DNA of 14,873 bases from Rhodospirillaceae bacterium (GTDB lineage Bacteria > Pseudomonadota > Alphaproteobacteria > UBA8366 > GCA-2717185): positions 9,473-24,345 of the forward strand of contig PBDC01000010.1 in assembly GCA_002717185.1 (NCBI GenBank), read 5' to 3'. The notes under the pieces are model-generated. The model was not told the origin of the DNA. It saw nothing but the letters and a program-made list of their open reading frames with translations, and ran no database searches. The position numbers and the translations under genes were made by a program. Positions 1 to 7,304 of this stretch are shown piece after piece (positions within the stretch are counted from its first letter, which is position 1; each line of letters opens with the position of its first letter).

Positions 1-843
1 CAGATTAGGATGGCCCTCAAACATACTCCACAACAGGGGCAACAGTCCTTTATTTGACAAAATTGCTTTCCAGGGTGGTTCGATGAACCGGACGCCACTT
101 GTAGGCAAACTTGCCCCAAACTCTTCATCCATAAGCCATTCCCATGGATACAGTTTGATCAGGGTTGAGATGACCTGTTCATCGAGATCGGTGAAGCGCC
201 CCCGATCATCGATGCCGATTTCTTCAATTGCCAGGAAGTTCGTCTCAAGGCCAGCTTCCTGAGCGCACTCCTCAAGGTATTCGAGAGTACCTTTATCGTC
301 CTCAATATCCTGGTTACACGCGAAGTGCGATAATCCCTCGATTCCCAAAAGCGGGAATGTCTGCACGATGCTCTCATGGAGGTCATTGAATTGATCGCAA
401 TTTTCGGGGATCAGGCCATTTTCCATGGCCTGTTCAAGCCATTCCCATTGAAACACCGCCGTTTCATATAGCGCTGTTGGCGTGTCCGCATTGTACTCGA
501 GCAGTTTCGCCGGACCCTCGCCACTATAGGAAATGTCCATTCTCCCGTAGAGATTTCGGTCCTTATTGCGCCAGCTTTCGGCGATATAATCCCAAAATAG
601 CTCCGGGATCCCCAGCCGTCGAAGAACCACTTCGTCATTCACGGCGCGCGCCACGACCTCGAAACAAAGGCGCTCGATTTCTTCGGCCGACTGCTTAAAA
701 TCCTCTTCGATTTGCCGCGAGGTAAACTTGTAGTAAGCACTCTCATCCCAGCCAACGATGCCTTCGCCAGCAAGGAATTCTAAACCGTGTTCGGCTGCCG
801 CGCGCTCCAAATCGGGTCGCTCGGTCACGGAAAATCGCTGCAT
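1..843 (-). CDS. Glutathionylspermidine synthase-family ATP-grasp protein, N-terminal 281 residues (partial)
   Basis: I translated this by hand; the frame is open from the ATG at 843 to the window edge, so the C-terminus is missing. The N-terminus (MQRFSVTERPDL) aligns with the start of E. coli YgiC/YjfC as I remember it, which decides the start. Family motifs include W-D-E-S-A-Y-Y near residue 32 and LLEYNADTPTALYE near residues 114-127. Full-length relatives are about 380 residues, so roughly 100 residues lie outside the window. The family carries the ATP-grasp synthetase domain of glutathionylspermidine synthase; many members, including YgiC, lack the amidase domain and their substrate is not established. 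It starts 40 bases after the DUF1190 gene and probably shares its operon. No strong Shine-Dalgarno is visible. The family call is firm; the reaction is inferred. Confidence 0.88.
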   Translation of the reverse strand, partial: MQRFSVTERPDLERAAAEHGLEFLAGEGIVGWDESAYYKFTSRQIEEDFKQSAEEIERLCFEVVARAVNDEVVLRRLGIPELFWDYIAESWRNKDRNLYGRMDISYSGEGPAKLLEYNADTPTALYETAVFQWEWLEQAMENGLIPENCDQFNDLHESIVQTFPLLGIEGLSHFACNQDIEDDKGTLEYLEECAQEAGLETNFLAIEEIGIDDRGRFTDLDEQVISTLIKLYPWEWLMDEEFGASLPTSGVRFIEPPWKAILSNKGLLPLLWSMFEGHPNL

Positions 844-883
844 GGGTTTTAGAAGCCTATCCGCTAGGGTGTTGGAAGCCAGA

Positions 884-1426
884 TTAAGTGGCAGACGACC
901 CGAAACGCCTGCCAGATGCACCAAATCCACCACGCGAAGTTGTCGAAGATTTGAACGAAGGACGACTGGTGGCCGATTTCGCGACCTGGGTCCGGCCTGT
1001 CGCAGTGCCCACATTCCGGCTGTCAGCGGTGCGGAAGATACCCGGACTTTTGTTGCTTCGATACAGCGGCTGCGAAACCATGGAACGGCGCCCGCCGATC
1101 ATCGACCCCATCATATAACCCATCATAAGTGGCATGAAGACCGAACCACCGCTTTGCGTCTTGTAGGGCGCTTCCTCGCACTGCCCGGCCCCAAAATCAG
1201 CCAGACAATCCGCTTTGGAAGCGTATTTCGGTGCCACGGCAGCGTGCTGAGCACGGGCTTCCTTATAATTCGCCTCACACTCGTCACGAGACATGGTGGT
1301 ATCGTCGAGGCATTGCGCTAGGTTTTCAAATACCAACGCATCCACCTGGGGTTCCTCACAAGCTGTAAGGGCGGTCAGGCTCACGCTGGTCAGCATGACA
1401 ATGGGGATAGATTTCCAGCGTTTCAT
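884..1426 (-). CDS. DUF1190 (YgiB-like) lipoprotein
   Basis: A 180-residue protein. Its N-terminus has two basic residues, a hydrophobic stretch and a lipobox-like LTAC ending at about Cys23, so it is probably an envelope lipoprotein. The middle has regularly spaced Cys residues in segments such as QCLDD, DECEANY and DCLADFGAGQCEE. A Met/Gly-rich stretch (PLMMGYMMGSMIGG) follows, then a Ser/Arg/Gly-rich tail. This layout matches DUF1190/YgiB. Its place between a DUF350 gene and a YgiC-like gene matches the conserved three-gene set. GGAG lies 8 bases before the ATG. The biochemical role is unknown; the gene order suggests it works with the ATP-grasp protein. Confidence 0.85.
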   Translation of the reverse strand: MKRWKSIPIVMLTSVSLTALTACEEPQVDALVFENLAQCLDDTTMSRDECEANYKEARAQHAAVAPKYASKADCLADFGAGQCEEAPYKTQSGGSVFMPLMMGYMMGSMIGGRRSMVSQPLYRSNKSPGIFRTADSRNVGTATGRTQVAKSATSRPSFKSSTTSRGGFGASGRRFGSSAT

Positions 1427-1484
1427 CGTTTTTTCTCCAACCGGAATGTACCTTTAGGGCGAGGTGTCTGGTGCAATGGTTCAT

Positions 1485-1895
1485 TCAGCTCGTCATGGAG
1501 GCAGCGTTAAGGATACCGCCAGCTAATGAGGCGGTTCCAAGCCAAAGACCACTGGCGACCTCACTGTTCTCGATTCGCTCCGAAATTTTAGGTATAGGCA
1601 GACGAACGAAGAAGAATATCGCGATCTGGACGACCAGTGCAATCGCCCCCCATACCACGCAATCTACCAAAGACATCGAATTGGCGATTGCGCTTGCCAA
1701 CGGCAAGCAAAAGCCAACCAGACTGCCAGCAAAGGCAAGTGAGGCGGCCAGGTTGTTTTCCCGGATAAGCTTGATCTCAGGGTGCGGCGTCACCCACATG
1801 TAAATGACGACGTAAACCAGCGTCAGAACCACTGCGGTCGCCATATAGGCAAGGAACCATGGCAGACCGCTAAGCGAAGCACCTACTATTTCCAT
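1485..1895 (-). CDS. DUF350 (YjfL-like) inner-membrane protein
   Basis: A 136-residue protein with about four hydrophobic segments, near residues 11-33, 48-70, 76-98 and 115-130, as expected for DUF350 membrane proteins. It is the first gene of the minus-strand trio DUF350, DUF1190, ATP-grasp, and 58 bases separate it from the DUF1190 gene. An AAGGAAAT-type ribosome site precedes the ATG, and a candidate sigma-70 promoter lies about 90 bases upstream. Its function is not known; the conserved gene order suggests a link to the glutathionylspermidine-synthase-like enzyme. The family call rests on length, topology and neighbours. Confidence 0.83.
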   Translation of the reverse strand: MEIVGASLSGLPWFLAYMATAVVLTLVYVVIYMWVTPHPEIKLIRENNLAASLAFAGSLVGFCLPLASAIANSMSLVDCVVWGAIALVVQIAIFFFVRLPIPKISERIENSEVASGLWLGTASLAGGILNAASMTS

Positions 1896-1980
1896 AAGGT
1901 CTTATTTCCTTGGTAGCTCTACCGAAGTCCCTCGGACGCTAACACAATTCGCTAATGGTCAAAAGTTGAAACACGTGACG

Positions 1981-2008
1981 AGTATAGGCCATTGGGAATT
2001 ACTTTCAG
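1981..2008 (-). promoter_or_regulatory. Candidate sigma-70 promoter of the DUF350-DUF1190-ATP-grasp operon
   Basis: On the minus strand a perfect-looking -10, TATACT (1981-1986), follows CTGAAA (2003-2008, 4 of 6 matches to TTGACA) after a 16-bp spacer. The predicted transcript would start near 1973 and have a leader of about 80 bases. It is called by eye only. Confidence 0.4.
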
Positions 2009-2205
2009 TCTAATACGCCTAGTCTCCAATTGATCAGGAAATGCCAAGCTCTTGCGGCAAGTTGACACAATTCCGCCAAGGCAGCCATACGGTTCTTTTT
2101 GAAGATTTAGCAGCAGTCAGGTTGGCGACCTTGATTGAAGTGGTCGTCAAGTGAAGTATAGATGAAAGTGTATTTATATAGGGTCTTAGCGCCTTGTTTG
2201 TCTCT
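2009..2205. other. Non-coding gap between the SDR gene and the DUF350 operon, with one hairpin
   Basis: No gene is convincing here; open frames that enter it are out-of-frame extensions over the dehydrogenase. The main structure is an inverted repeat at 2122-2150: 9-bp arms TTGGCGACC and GGTCGTCAA with one mismatch (a G-U pair) and an 11-base loop. No T-run follows it on either strand, so it is at best a weak or Rho-dependent end signal for the dehydrogenase gene. Confidence 0.35.
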
Positions 2206-2970
2206 CTAGTTACCCAGATGCGCGCCGCCATTGATATGAATGCATTGCCCAGTGATAAAGCCTCCGAATGGCCCCACCAGGTGCCGGACCATTGCAGAAA
2301 TTTCATCCATCATACCTATCCGTCCAAGCGGGATCCGATCGAGAGCACCGGGTGAACGCACCCCAGCAGCAGCACCGCGTTGGGTGTCGATAGCACCAGG
2401 CGCAATAGCGTTGACCGTAATATTGTCGGCTGCAAGCTCCATGGCCAGGCCCCGCACGAAACCCTCCAGACCGGCTTTCGACGCATTGACATGAGCGCGC
2501 TCCTTTGCACCGATATGATGCGAAATGCCGCTCATCGCCACAAAGGCACCGCCACCACGCGCCTGCATGTGGGGTACAGCATGGTTTGCCAATAGAAACG
2601 CCCCATCCAGAGCGACAGATAAAATTTCCCTCCATTCACCAAAGGTCAATTGCACGAACGGTGTCTGGCGACGCAATCCGGCATTGCTGACCAAAATATC
2701 GATGCCACCCACCTCCTCCACTAGACGCGCGATCATCTCCCGTACCGCACCCTCGTCAGAGACGTCAGCGAGATGGCTCAACGCCTGTGCGCCAGCGTCG
2801 TTGATTTCGTTTGCAACCGATTCAATAGCGTCACGATTGGACCGGCCATTAACCATGACAAATGCGCCGTCCTTGGACAGACCGAGCGCAATAGCCCGGC
2901 CGATATTTTGGCCGGCGCCAGTTACCAGCGCGACCTTTCCCCTAAGCGGTTTGGACTTTGTTTCGGCCAT
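2206..2970 (-). CDS. Short-chain dehydrogenase/reductase (SDR) with non-canonical active site
   Basis: A 254-residue Rossmann-fold protein of classical SDR length. The cofactor motif TGAGQNIG is at residues 17-24, NAG at 96-98, the presumed active-site Ser at 147, Lys at 165, and PG at 191-192. NGR after the second strand suggests NADP(H). The YxxxK tyrosine is missing: the segment reads HVNASK, with Val161 where Tyr is expected and His160 before it. I checked the codons on the DNA. The layout recalls 2,4-dienoyl-CoA-reductase-like SDRs, which also lack the standard Tyr at this position. The gene is 69 bases downstream of the EthD-like gene on the same strand, so the two are probably co-transcribed and may act in one catabolic route. 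AAAGG precedes the ATG by about 10 bases. The substrate is unknown. Confidence 0.85.
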   Translation of the reverse strand: MAETKSKPLRGKVALVTGAGQNIGRAIALGLSKDGAFVMVNGRSNRDAIESVANEINDAGAQALSHLADVSDEGAVREMIARLVEEVGGIDILVSNAGLRRQTPFVQLTFGEWREILSVALDGAFLLANHAVPHMQARGGGAFVAMSGISHHIGAKERAHVNASKAGLEGFVRGLAMELAADNITVNAIAPGAIDTQRGAAAGVRSPGALDRIPLGRIGMMDEISAMVRHLVGPFGGFITGQCIHINGGAHLGN

Positions 2971-3039
2971 GCGTTTATCGCCTTTAGCTAAATTACTGGA
3001 GAACCAATTCCAACTCGAAAGTGTTAAGTGGCAATCTAT

Positions 3040-3660
3040 CTAGTCCGGAATTATCACCCTTTCGAGGATCATGTGCAGCGTCCGCAGCCGAAATCGGTGT
3101 ATCCGCCTGATCCACGGGGTTTGGTTCGCTTCGGCCCAGCTACGCTGTTTGTAAACATCGGGGGACTCTAGGTGATATATCGCGACGTATCGCGGCAGTC
3201 CGGAAAGCGAGCGAAAGCGCCTAGCAGCAATCACGCCAGGTACTGCATCCAGCAAAGGCATGTGCTCCATATTGTACCATTCGTTGAATTCGTCCTCGAT
3301 CGCAGGTTCCACTTCCATGGAAGAGATACAAAGGCCACCGGCTTCCTGGGGTGAAGGCTGGTCGCCAGGTCGAATTTGTTCCAGCACCCATTCATGCACG
3401 GGCGCGCGAGCCGAAGATGACCAAAGGTCTTGAGGCAGCGCAATCATGTCAGGGTACGGCGCTTCAACTAAGACCACACCGCGTTTTGGATGATCGGTAG
3501 AGCTTGCACGAGTTTTGCGATCCGTGACCCCGCCGACAAAGATTTGAACCCTCGGTAAAACGCCACCGGAAACTCTTGGGTATTGGTAGTCTACCGCGTC
3601 CTCCGCTGGGACGAATGTGGCTAGCCGCATTCCCAATCGGGTTTCCATATCCACTTGCAT
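3040..3660 (-). CDS. Dimeric alpha/beta-barrel (EthD-like) protein
   Basis: A 206-residue soluble protein. The C-terminal half contains a ferredoxin-like dimeric alpha/beta-barrel pattern: EFNEWYNMEHMPLL, then PGVIAARRFRS and a YVAIYHLESP strand. This is typical of small proteins next to aromatic or terpenoid degradation enzymes. The N-terminal half may be a second, more diverged copy. I chose the ATG at 3660 because AAAGGTGG sits just upstream; a GTG at 3669 is in frame but would overlap that ribosome site. It is followed by the SDR gene after 69 bases, suggesting a two-gene catabolic unit. No catalytic residues can be assigned, and the exact Pfam family should be checked. Confidence 0.7.
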   Translation of the reverse strand: MQVDMETRLGMRLATFVPAEDAVDYQYPRVSGGVLPRVQIFVGGVTDRKTRASSTDHPKRGVVLVEAPYPDMIALPQDLWSSSARAPVHEWVLEQIRPGDQPSPQEAGGLCISSMEVEPAIEDEFNEWYNMEHMPLLDAVPGVIAARRFRSLSGLPRYVAIYHLESPDVYKQRSWAEANQTPWIRRIHRFRLRTLHMILERVIIPD

Positions 3661-3723
3661 ACGAGCCACCTTTAGAAGTTACGGAAGTCGATATTTGCCT
3701 GGTGTCAGCCAAATCAAATCATA

Positions 3724-3746
3724 GTACGAGAGGTATTTCGTACGAA
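3724..3746. promoter_or_regulatory. Candidate operator upstream of the EthD-like/SDR pair
   Basis: GTACGA (3724-3729) and TCGTAC (3738-3743) form a perfect inverted repeat with an 8-base spacer. The right arm sits in a perfect 10-bp palindrome, TTCGTACGAA (3737-3746). The site is about 65 bases upstream of the EthD-like start, where a TetR- or GntR-type regulator could bind. No regulator gene lies next to it in the window. Confidence 0.35.
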
Positions 3747-4048
3747 CACGCTCAGCTCATAAACCCTGATTTGGTGGAATGAAAAGCAGATTCTTCCTTT
3801 GCACACGATAATGCCGACGCCCGCATAAAAACACTATAAGAGTCGGTGCGGACTGCAGATAAAATCATAATGTCAGTGGCTTAATGAAAATAGCTGAGAG
3901 GAAAAGCTATCGCCATATTGCACCGGATTCCATGCTAGCGGGCAAACCCCGCTTGCTTACTGTGCTTGCATGGCTAACTAAAACAAGTTTGAGCGTTGCC
4001 TCATAGGAAAGGAGTGTAGTAACGCCCCATCCTTATCAGAGGGTGAGT
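3747..4048. other. Non-coding gap between the zinc operon terminator and the EthD-like gene
   Basis: I see no supported gene. A hairpin at 3934-3956 (AGCGGG and CCCGCT around CAAAC, extended by GC/GC after a T-T mismatch) lies inside weaker outer arms CCATGC (3930-3935) and GCATGG (3968-3973). A small TAGCT/AGCTA repeat is at 3891-3909. There is no T-run to call a terminator, so a small RNA or leader structure is only a possibility. Confidence 0.3.
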
Positions 4049-4078
4049 GAAAAATAGCTTCCAATTAATTGGCTATTC
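4049..4078 (-). terminator. Probable Rho-independent terminator of the second zinc operon
   Basis: On the minus strand, AATAG and CTATT pair around an inner CCAA-TTAA-TTGG hairpin with a three-base bulge, followed by TTTTT. It lies about 47 bases past the stop of the second permease gene. The stem is AT-rich and the T-run short, so it may be leaky. Confidence 0.5.
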
Positions 4079-4124
4079 TTTGCCTTTGTAAGCAGCAAGC
4101 GGGCGGGTCCGATTTACACTCACA

Positions 4125-4883
4125 TCACTCTGCGGTTCTAAGGGCAACGACACCACGCGCAATTACCGCAACCGCAGCACAAGCGAAGACGATTAGTGGA
4201 CCGACTGGCATATCGGACCAGACCGCCAGAACCGTGCCGATCGGCACCGCAGCCCAACCGCAAAGGACCGCGCTGTAAAGGCGTCCGGACCGCATCGTAT
4301 TCACGGCGAGCGCGGGCAGGATTAGGCTCGCGAATACGACATAAACGCCTGCAAACTGCACGGATGCAGTTACCACTAGCGCAAAGATACCGAAGAACCA
4401 GGCGCCTTTGCGGGCCCGTGGCCAGGTGAACCACACCGCTGTAGCCGCAACGTAGAGCGGTGCGAAGGAGGCAATCTCCGACCACGACACAAATAGAAGC
4501 TGACCGGAGAGGATATCCTGCATCTTCTCGCCACCATGCGGGTGATTTGCTAGCACCAGCAGTACGGCCGATGCCGCCAAAACGAAACATGCACCGATGA
4601 TGGGTTCCTGCTCCTTCGGCAGCCGCTTCTCCACATTGCGGAAGAACCATGCAGCCAAGAGCGCCGCCCCCATCGCGACGACTTGGCGTAGAGGCCAGGA
4701 CGCTTCGTGCGATATAAGGTCTACAAGTACGACGCAAAGACCAGCAATCTGCGCGATAGCGAGATCGATAAATATGATCCCACGCCGCAACACTTCGAGC
4801 CCTAGTGGCCCGTGGATCGTCGCGATCATCAATCCGGCAACGAGTGCCGGCGCAATGATGGTCAATAAGTCATTGCCGCCCAA
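4125..4883 (-). CDS. Zinc/manganese-type ABC transporter permease (second system)
   Basis: About 252 residues and strongly hydrophobic, with seven to nine membrane segments. It fits the ABC-3 (ZnuB/MntB) permease family. A family hallmark is seen near the N-terminus: IHGPLGLEVLRRGIIFIDLA, followed by QIAGL. The inner-membrane channel would take metal from the binding protein encoded just upstream. The reading frame extends upstream to 4946, inside the binding-protein gene, but homology begins only after the overlap and no ATG fits. I favour the TTG at 4883, which overlaps the binding-protein stop by 14 bases; TTG at 4865 is the other choice. No ATPase gene accompanies it in this operon. Confidence 0.85.
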   Translation of the reverse strand: MGGNDLLTIIAPALVAGLMIATIHGPLGLEVLRRGIIFIDLAIAQIAGLCVVLVDLISHEASWPLRQVVAMGAALLAAWFFRNVEKRLPKEQEPIIGACFVLAASAVLLVLANHPHGGEKMQDILSGQLLFVSWSEIASFAPLYVAATAVWFTWPRARKGAWFFGIFALVVTASVQFAGVYVVFASLILPALAVNTMRSGRLYSAVLCGWAAVPIGTVLAVWSDMPVGPLIVFACAAVAVIARGVVALRTAE

Positions 4884-5790
4884 GACCCGTTTCCAAACGC
4901 GCAAGCAATTGATTGAAATACGCGGCGAGCGCACCAGGACCAGCATCCCGCTCCACCGTCGCCGGCAATTCGAGTACGGGTATGCTCGTGCGGCTGGTTA
5001 GCCAGTTGGAAGGGCCATCATCATCGTAGGGGGTGCGCAGGACCGCACGCACTTTATTCGTCCGCACGGTCGACAATAGTGAATCCAGATGTGCAACACT
5101 GGGCGCGATGCCTGGTTTCGCTTCCAAAGTGCCCGCCTCCTGCAGACCAATCCATTGCAGAAGATAGGACCAGAATTTGTGATGAACGATCACAGGTTGC
5201 CCCTTCAGCGCAGCAGCGCGCTTCTGCCAACCAACCATCTCAGCAGACCAAGCTTCGGTAAAGCGCTGGAGGCGGCCAGCGTAGTGGCTTGCGCCTGCTG
5301 GATCGATAGTTGAAAGACGCTGCGATACAACCTTTGCCAGACGCAACATATTTTGCGGATCAAGATGAACATGCGGATTTCCCTCAGGGTGCAAATCCCC
5401 AAGGCTTCGGTCGATCGAGATAGGTTTCTCGATGACCTCAACGTGGTCTGACGTCATCAAGTGTCCAGACGTTCCTGGTTGGATACCTTTACCACCACGT
5501 TGTAAAAGAAGCGGCAACCAACCAACCTCGAGACCAGCGCCAGAGCAGATAACCAATTTGGCGCGTCGGATCTTGGCCACGAGGCTGGGCCTCGCTCGTA
5601 TGTGGTGGGGATCCTGTCGAGCGTGGGTGGCGGCGTAGGCAGTCACCCGTTCACCACCGATTTCCCGAGCAAGCGCGGCCCATTCAGGTTCACATGCAAA
5701 CACCTTCACTGCAGCGCCTGCGGATCCGGTCGTCACCAACAGCATCGCTGCGGCAACGACCGGCAAAACACATCGATTGAACATTAGCAT
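4870..5790 (-). CDS. Zinc ABC transporter substrate-binding protein (second system)
   Basis: A 306-residue periplasmic binding protein of the ZnuA-like cluster with an N-terminal signal peptide (probable cleavage after AGA, about residue 26). Likely metal-ligand segments are DPHHIRARPS (His62/63), GNPHVHLDP (His140/142) and VHHKFW (His203/204), with an acidic DDD near residue 274. It has no His-rich loop, unlike the other binding protein in this window. The ATG follows the barrel-gene stop after one base; a second in-frame ATG is six bases later and no strong ribosome site is visible, so translation is probably coupled. Its end overlaps the second permease gene. Zinc is inferred from family and from the Zur-box-like site at the head of the operon. 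Confidence 0.88.
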   Translation of the reverse strand: MLMFNRCVLPVVAAAMLLVTTGSAGAAVKVFACEPEWAALAREIGGERVTAYAATHARQDPHHIRARPSLVAKIRRAKLVICSGAGLEVGWLPLLLQRGGKGIQPGTSGHLMTSDHVEVIEKPISIDRSLGDLHPEGNPHVHLDPQNMLRLAKVVSQRLSTIDPAGASHYAGRLQRFTEAWSAEMVGWQKRAAALKGQPVIVHHKFWSYLLQWIGLQEAGTLEAKPGIAPSVAHLDSLLSTVRTNKVRAVLRTPYDDDGPSNWLTSRTSIPVLELPATVERDAGPGALAAYFNQLLARLETGLGRQ

Positions 5791-5791
5791 T

Positions 5792-7117
5792 CTAGTATGG
5801 ATGTGCCCCGTGGGCTCCGATGCTCATGATGTACTGCAGGAAGAACTGATTGTCCGAAGCATTGTTCGCCAGTTCCTCGCGATTGTATTGCATGCGGATA
5901 CGGCCGTATTCGCTGTTAGTCCAATCGCCCATTATCGCGAACGCATCCGGGTCATGTCCCGACGAGTCGAGGTCGCTGCCGACTAGGCCCAACGGCGCGT
6001 CAGGCGCATGCAAACGTGAATATCGAGCGCCAACGCGCCATGCAGGTGCAAATTTATAAACCGCCTGCGCATACCAACCGCTAGCATCTTCGTCGAATGA
6101 TACGAGACCGTTGCCGATATTATACTCGCCATCCTCTAAACGATGGAAATACTCAGCCTGCAGGATGAGTTCCTTATCACTGGCGTTACCAGTTGGCGCC
6201 CAAGTGTAGCGCAGATCAACTGCATAAAGGTCCGACTGGCCAGTGAAGGTAATCGCATCTTCATTGGATGCCCGCGCATTGACATCACCATGCACCCCAT
6301 AGGCGCCAAGACGCCAGCTACCATCGTCACCGATATCGCCGCCTACCCGCCCAAATGCAGACCATCCGCCGAGACCACTTACCGAGCCGCCAAACGGGAA
6401 GTCATCGCCTCGAAAGACGCCGCCACCAACTTCAGCGTAGGTATCCGTCGGCAGCACGTAGGAAATTTCAGCACCGTCATCATTGAACGACTTGTTTAGG
6501 AAAACACGATGAGTGAGAGGCCGGTCAGCAAAATCGTCCGCATGCTGATGGTGCTCATTCAAGTAACCTAATTTCCAAAATGCGCGACCAGCCTTAAGTT
6601 GTACGCCATCCGGCAAGCCTGCTCCCGGGAGAGTTTGAAAATAGGCTTCTTCGAGTTCCACCAAGTCGGAGCCGTCCTCGCGAACTATTGCCGCTGTGAC
6701 GCTGCCATAGAATTTGTCATCTATATTAGAGGAAAAATTCAGCTCGGTCTCGCCGAGTGACAGGCCTTCGCTGCCCCGTTCCCCTTCTTCACCAACACCG
6801 AAACCAGCAAACTCAGAAGCAGTGCGGGAAAAGGACGTCGCCGTTCCGACGACAACGGCGCTAACCGACGGGTTAAAGGCGTTGCCCTTTACTTTGGTGT
6901 TGCCAGAGCCAGGCACACGCTTCGCCTGCACTTTTGACTGGCTTTGAGACAGTGTCTTAATTTGTGACTCAAGAGACTGAATTCGCGTTTCATACGCCTG
7001 TTTCATATCGCGGACCTCTTTCAGGATCGCTTGCAGATCCTTCGAGTCAGCGGCCTGCGCTACTGTCGATGCCAACAACATCGGTGCAGCGAGCGCGTAA
7101 AGTAACTTTTGTTTCAT
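5792..7117 (-). CDS. Predicted outer-membrane beta-barrel porin, zinc-operon associated
   Basis: A 441-residue protein with a clear signal peptide (cleavage after AQA, residue 22). A predicted coiled coil follows (about residues 24-65, heptad-like E/K/Q and L/I), then a Gly/Asp/aromatic-rich region of alternating strands that ends in a terminal tyrosine, as outer-membrane barrels do. The segment LGYLNEHHQHADDFADRPL, near residue 185, contains a His cluster I associate with a conserved family of porin-like proteins found beside zinc transport genes. It is the first gene of an operon with a binding protein and a permease and has a Zur-box-like palindrome 54-70 bases upstream. AAGGG precedes the ATG. 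A role in zinc entry across the outer membrane is inferred from context; no TonB box or plug domain is seen. Confidence 0.8.
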   Translation of the reverse strand: MKQKLLYALAAPMLLASTVAQAADSKDLQAILKEVRDMKQAYETRIQSLESQIKTLSQSQSKVQAKRVPGSGNTKVKGNAFNPSVSAVVVGTATSFSRTASEFAGFGVGEEGERGSEGLSLGETELNFSSNIDDKFYGSVTAAIVREDGSDLVELEEAYFQTLPGAGLPDGVQLKAGRAFWKLGYLNEHHQHADDFADRPLTHRVFLNKSFNDDGAEISYVLPTDTYAEVGGGVFRGDDFPFGGSVSGLGGWSAFGRVGGDIGDDGSWRLGAYGVHGDVNARASNEDAITFTGQSDLYAVDLRYTWAPTGNASDKELILQAEYFHRLEDGEYNIGNGLVSFDEDASGWYAQAVYKFAPAWRVGARYSRLHAPDAPLGLVGSDLDSSGHDPDAFAIMGDWTNSEYGRIRMQYNREELANNASDNQFFLQYIMSIGAHGAHPY

Positions 7118-7168
7118 TGTTTCCCTTCTTTCCCAGCCACAGTGCCAAAAAAATCACGGCCAGAAGCA

Positions 7169-7203
7169 ATGTTATGTTATAACATAACGTTATAATCAAC
7201 CAA
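7169..7203 (-). promoter_or_regulatory. Zur box and overlapping promoter of the porin-led zinc operon
   Basis: GTTATGTTATAACATAAC (7171-7188) is a perfect 18-bp palindrome. The 17-bp window 7169-7185 fits the alphaproteobacterial Zur pattern (ATGTTAT, two bases, TATAACAT) and differs at one base from the site before zur. A second overlapping palindrome, ATAACGTTAT (7184-7193), adds half-sites. On the minus strand a -10-like TATAAC (7176-7181) lies in the box, with a weak TTGGTT (7198-7203) 16 bp upstream, so bound Zur would block RNA polymerase. Confidence 0.85.
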
Positions 7204-7208
7204 AATAT

Positions 7209-7225
7209 GCAAAACCGTGTTTTGC
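7209..7225. repeat. Perfect inverted repeat between znuA and the porin gene
   Basis: Seven-base arms GCAAAAC and GTTTTGC flank a 3-base loop. It lies 80 bases past the znuA stop and just upstream of the second operon's promoter. It could serve as a weak terminator for znuA transcripts; the following bases are AT-rich but not a clean T-run. Confidence 0.4.
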
Positions 7226-7304
7226 CTTGTTTAGATTCGGTCAGTGACCTCAGCAGCTATTTTTTAAGCGAACCTGTTTTGGTCATCCGCAGGTCGGAAG
7301 CAAA

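Noticed and set aside
758..1321. A 187-codon plus-strand open frame opposite the DUF1190 and ATP-grasp genes.
   Set aside because: It is antisense to two well-supported genes, and its arginine/serine-rich translation looks like a shadow frame.
3884..4006. A 40-residue plus-strand ORF in the gap between the zinc operon and the EthD-like gene.
   Set aside because: There is no Shine-Dalgarno, no coupling to a neighbour, and no recognisable protein feature beyond basic residues.
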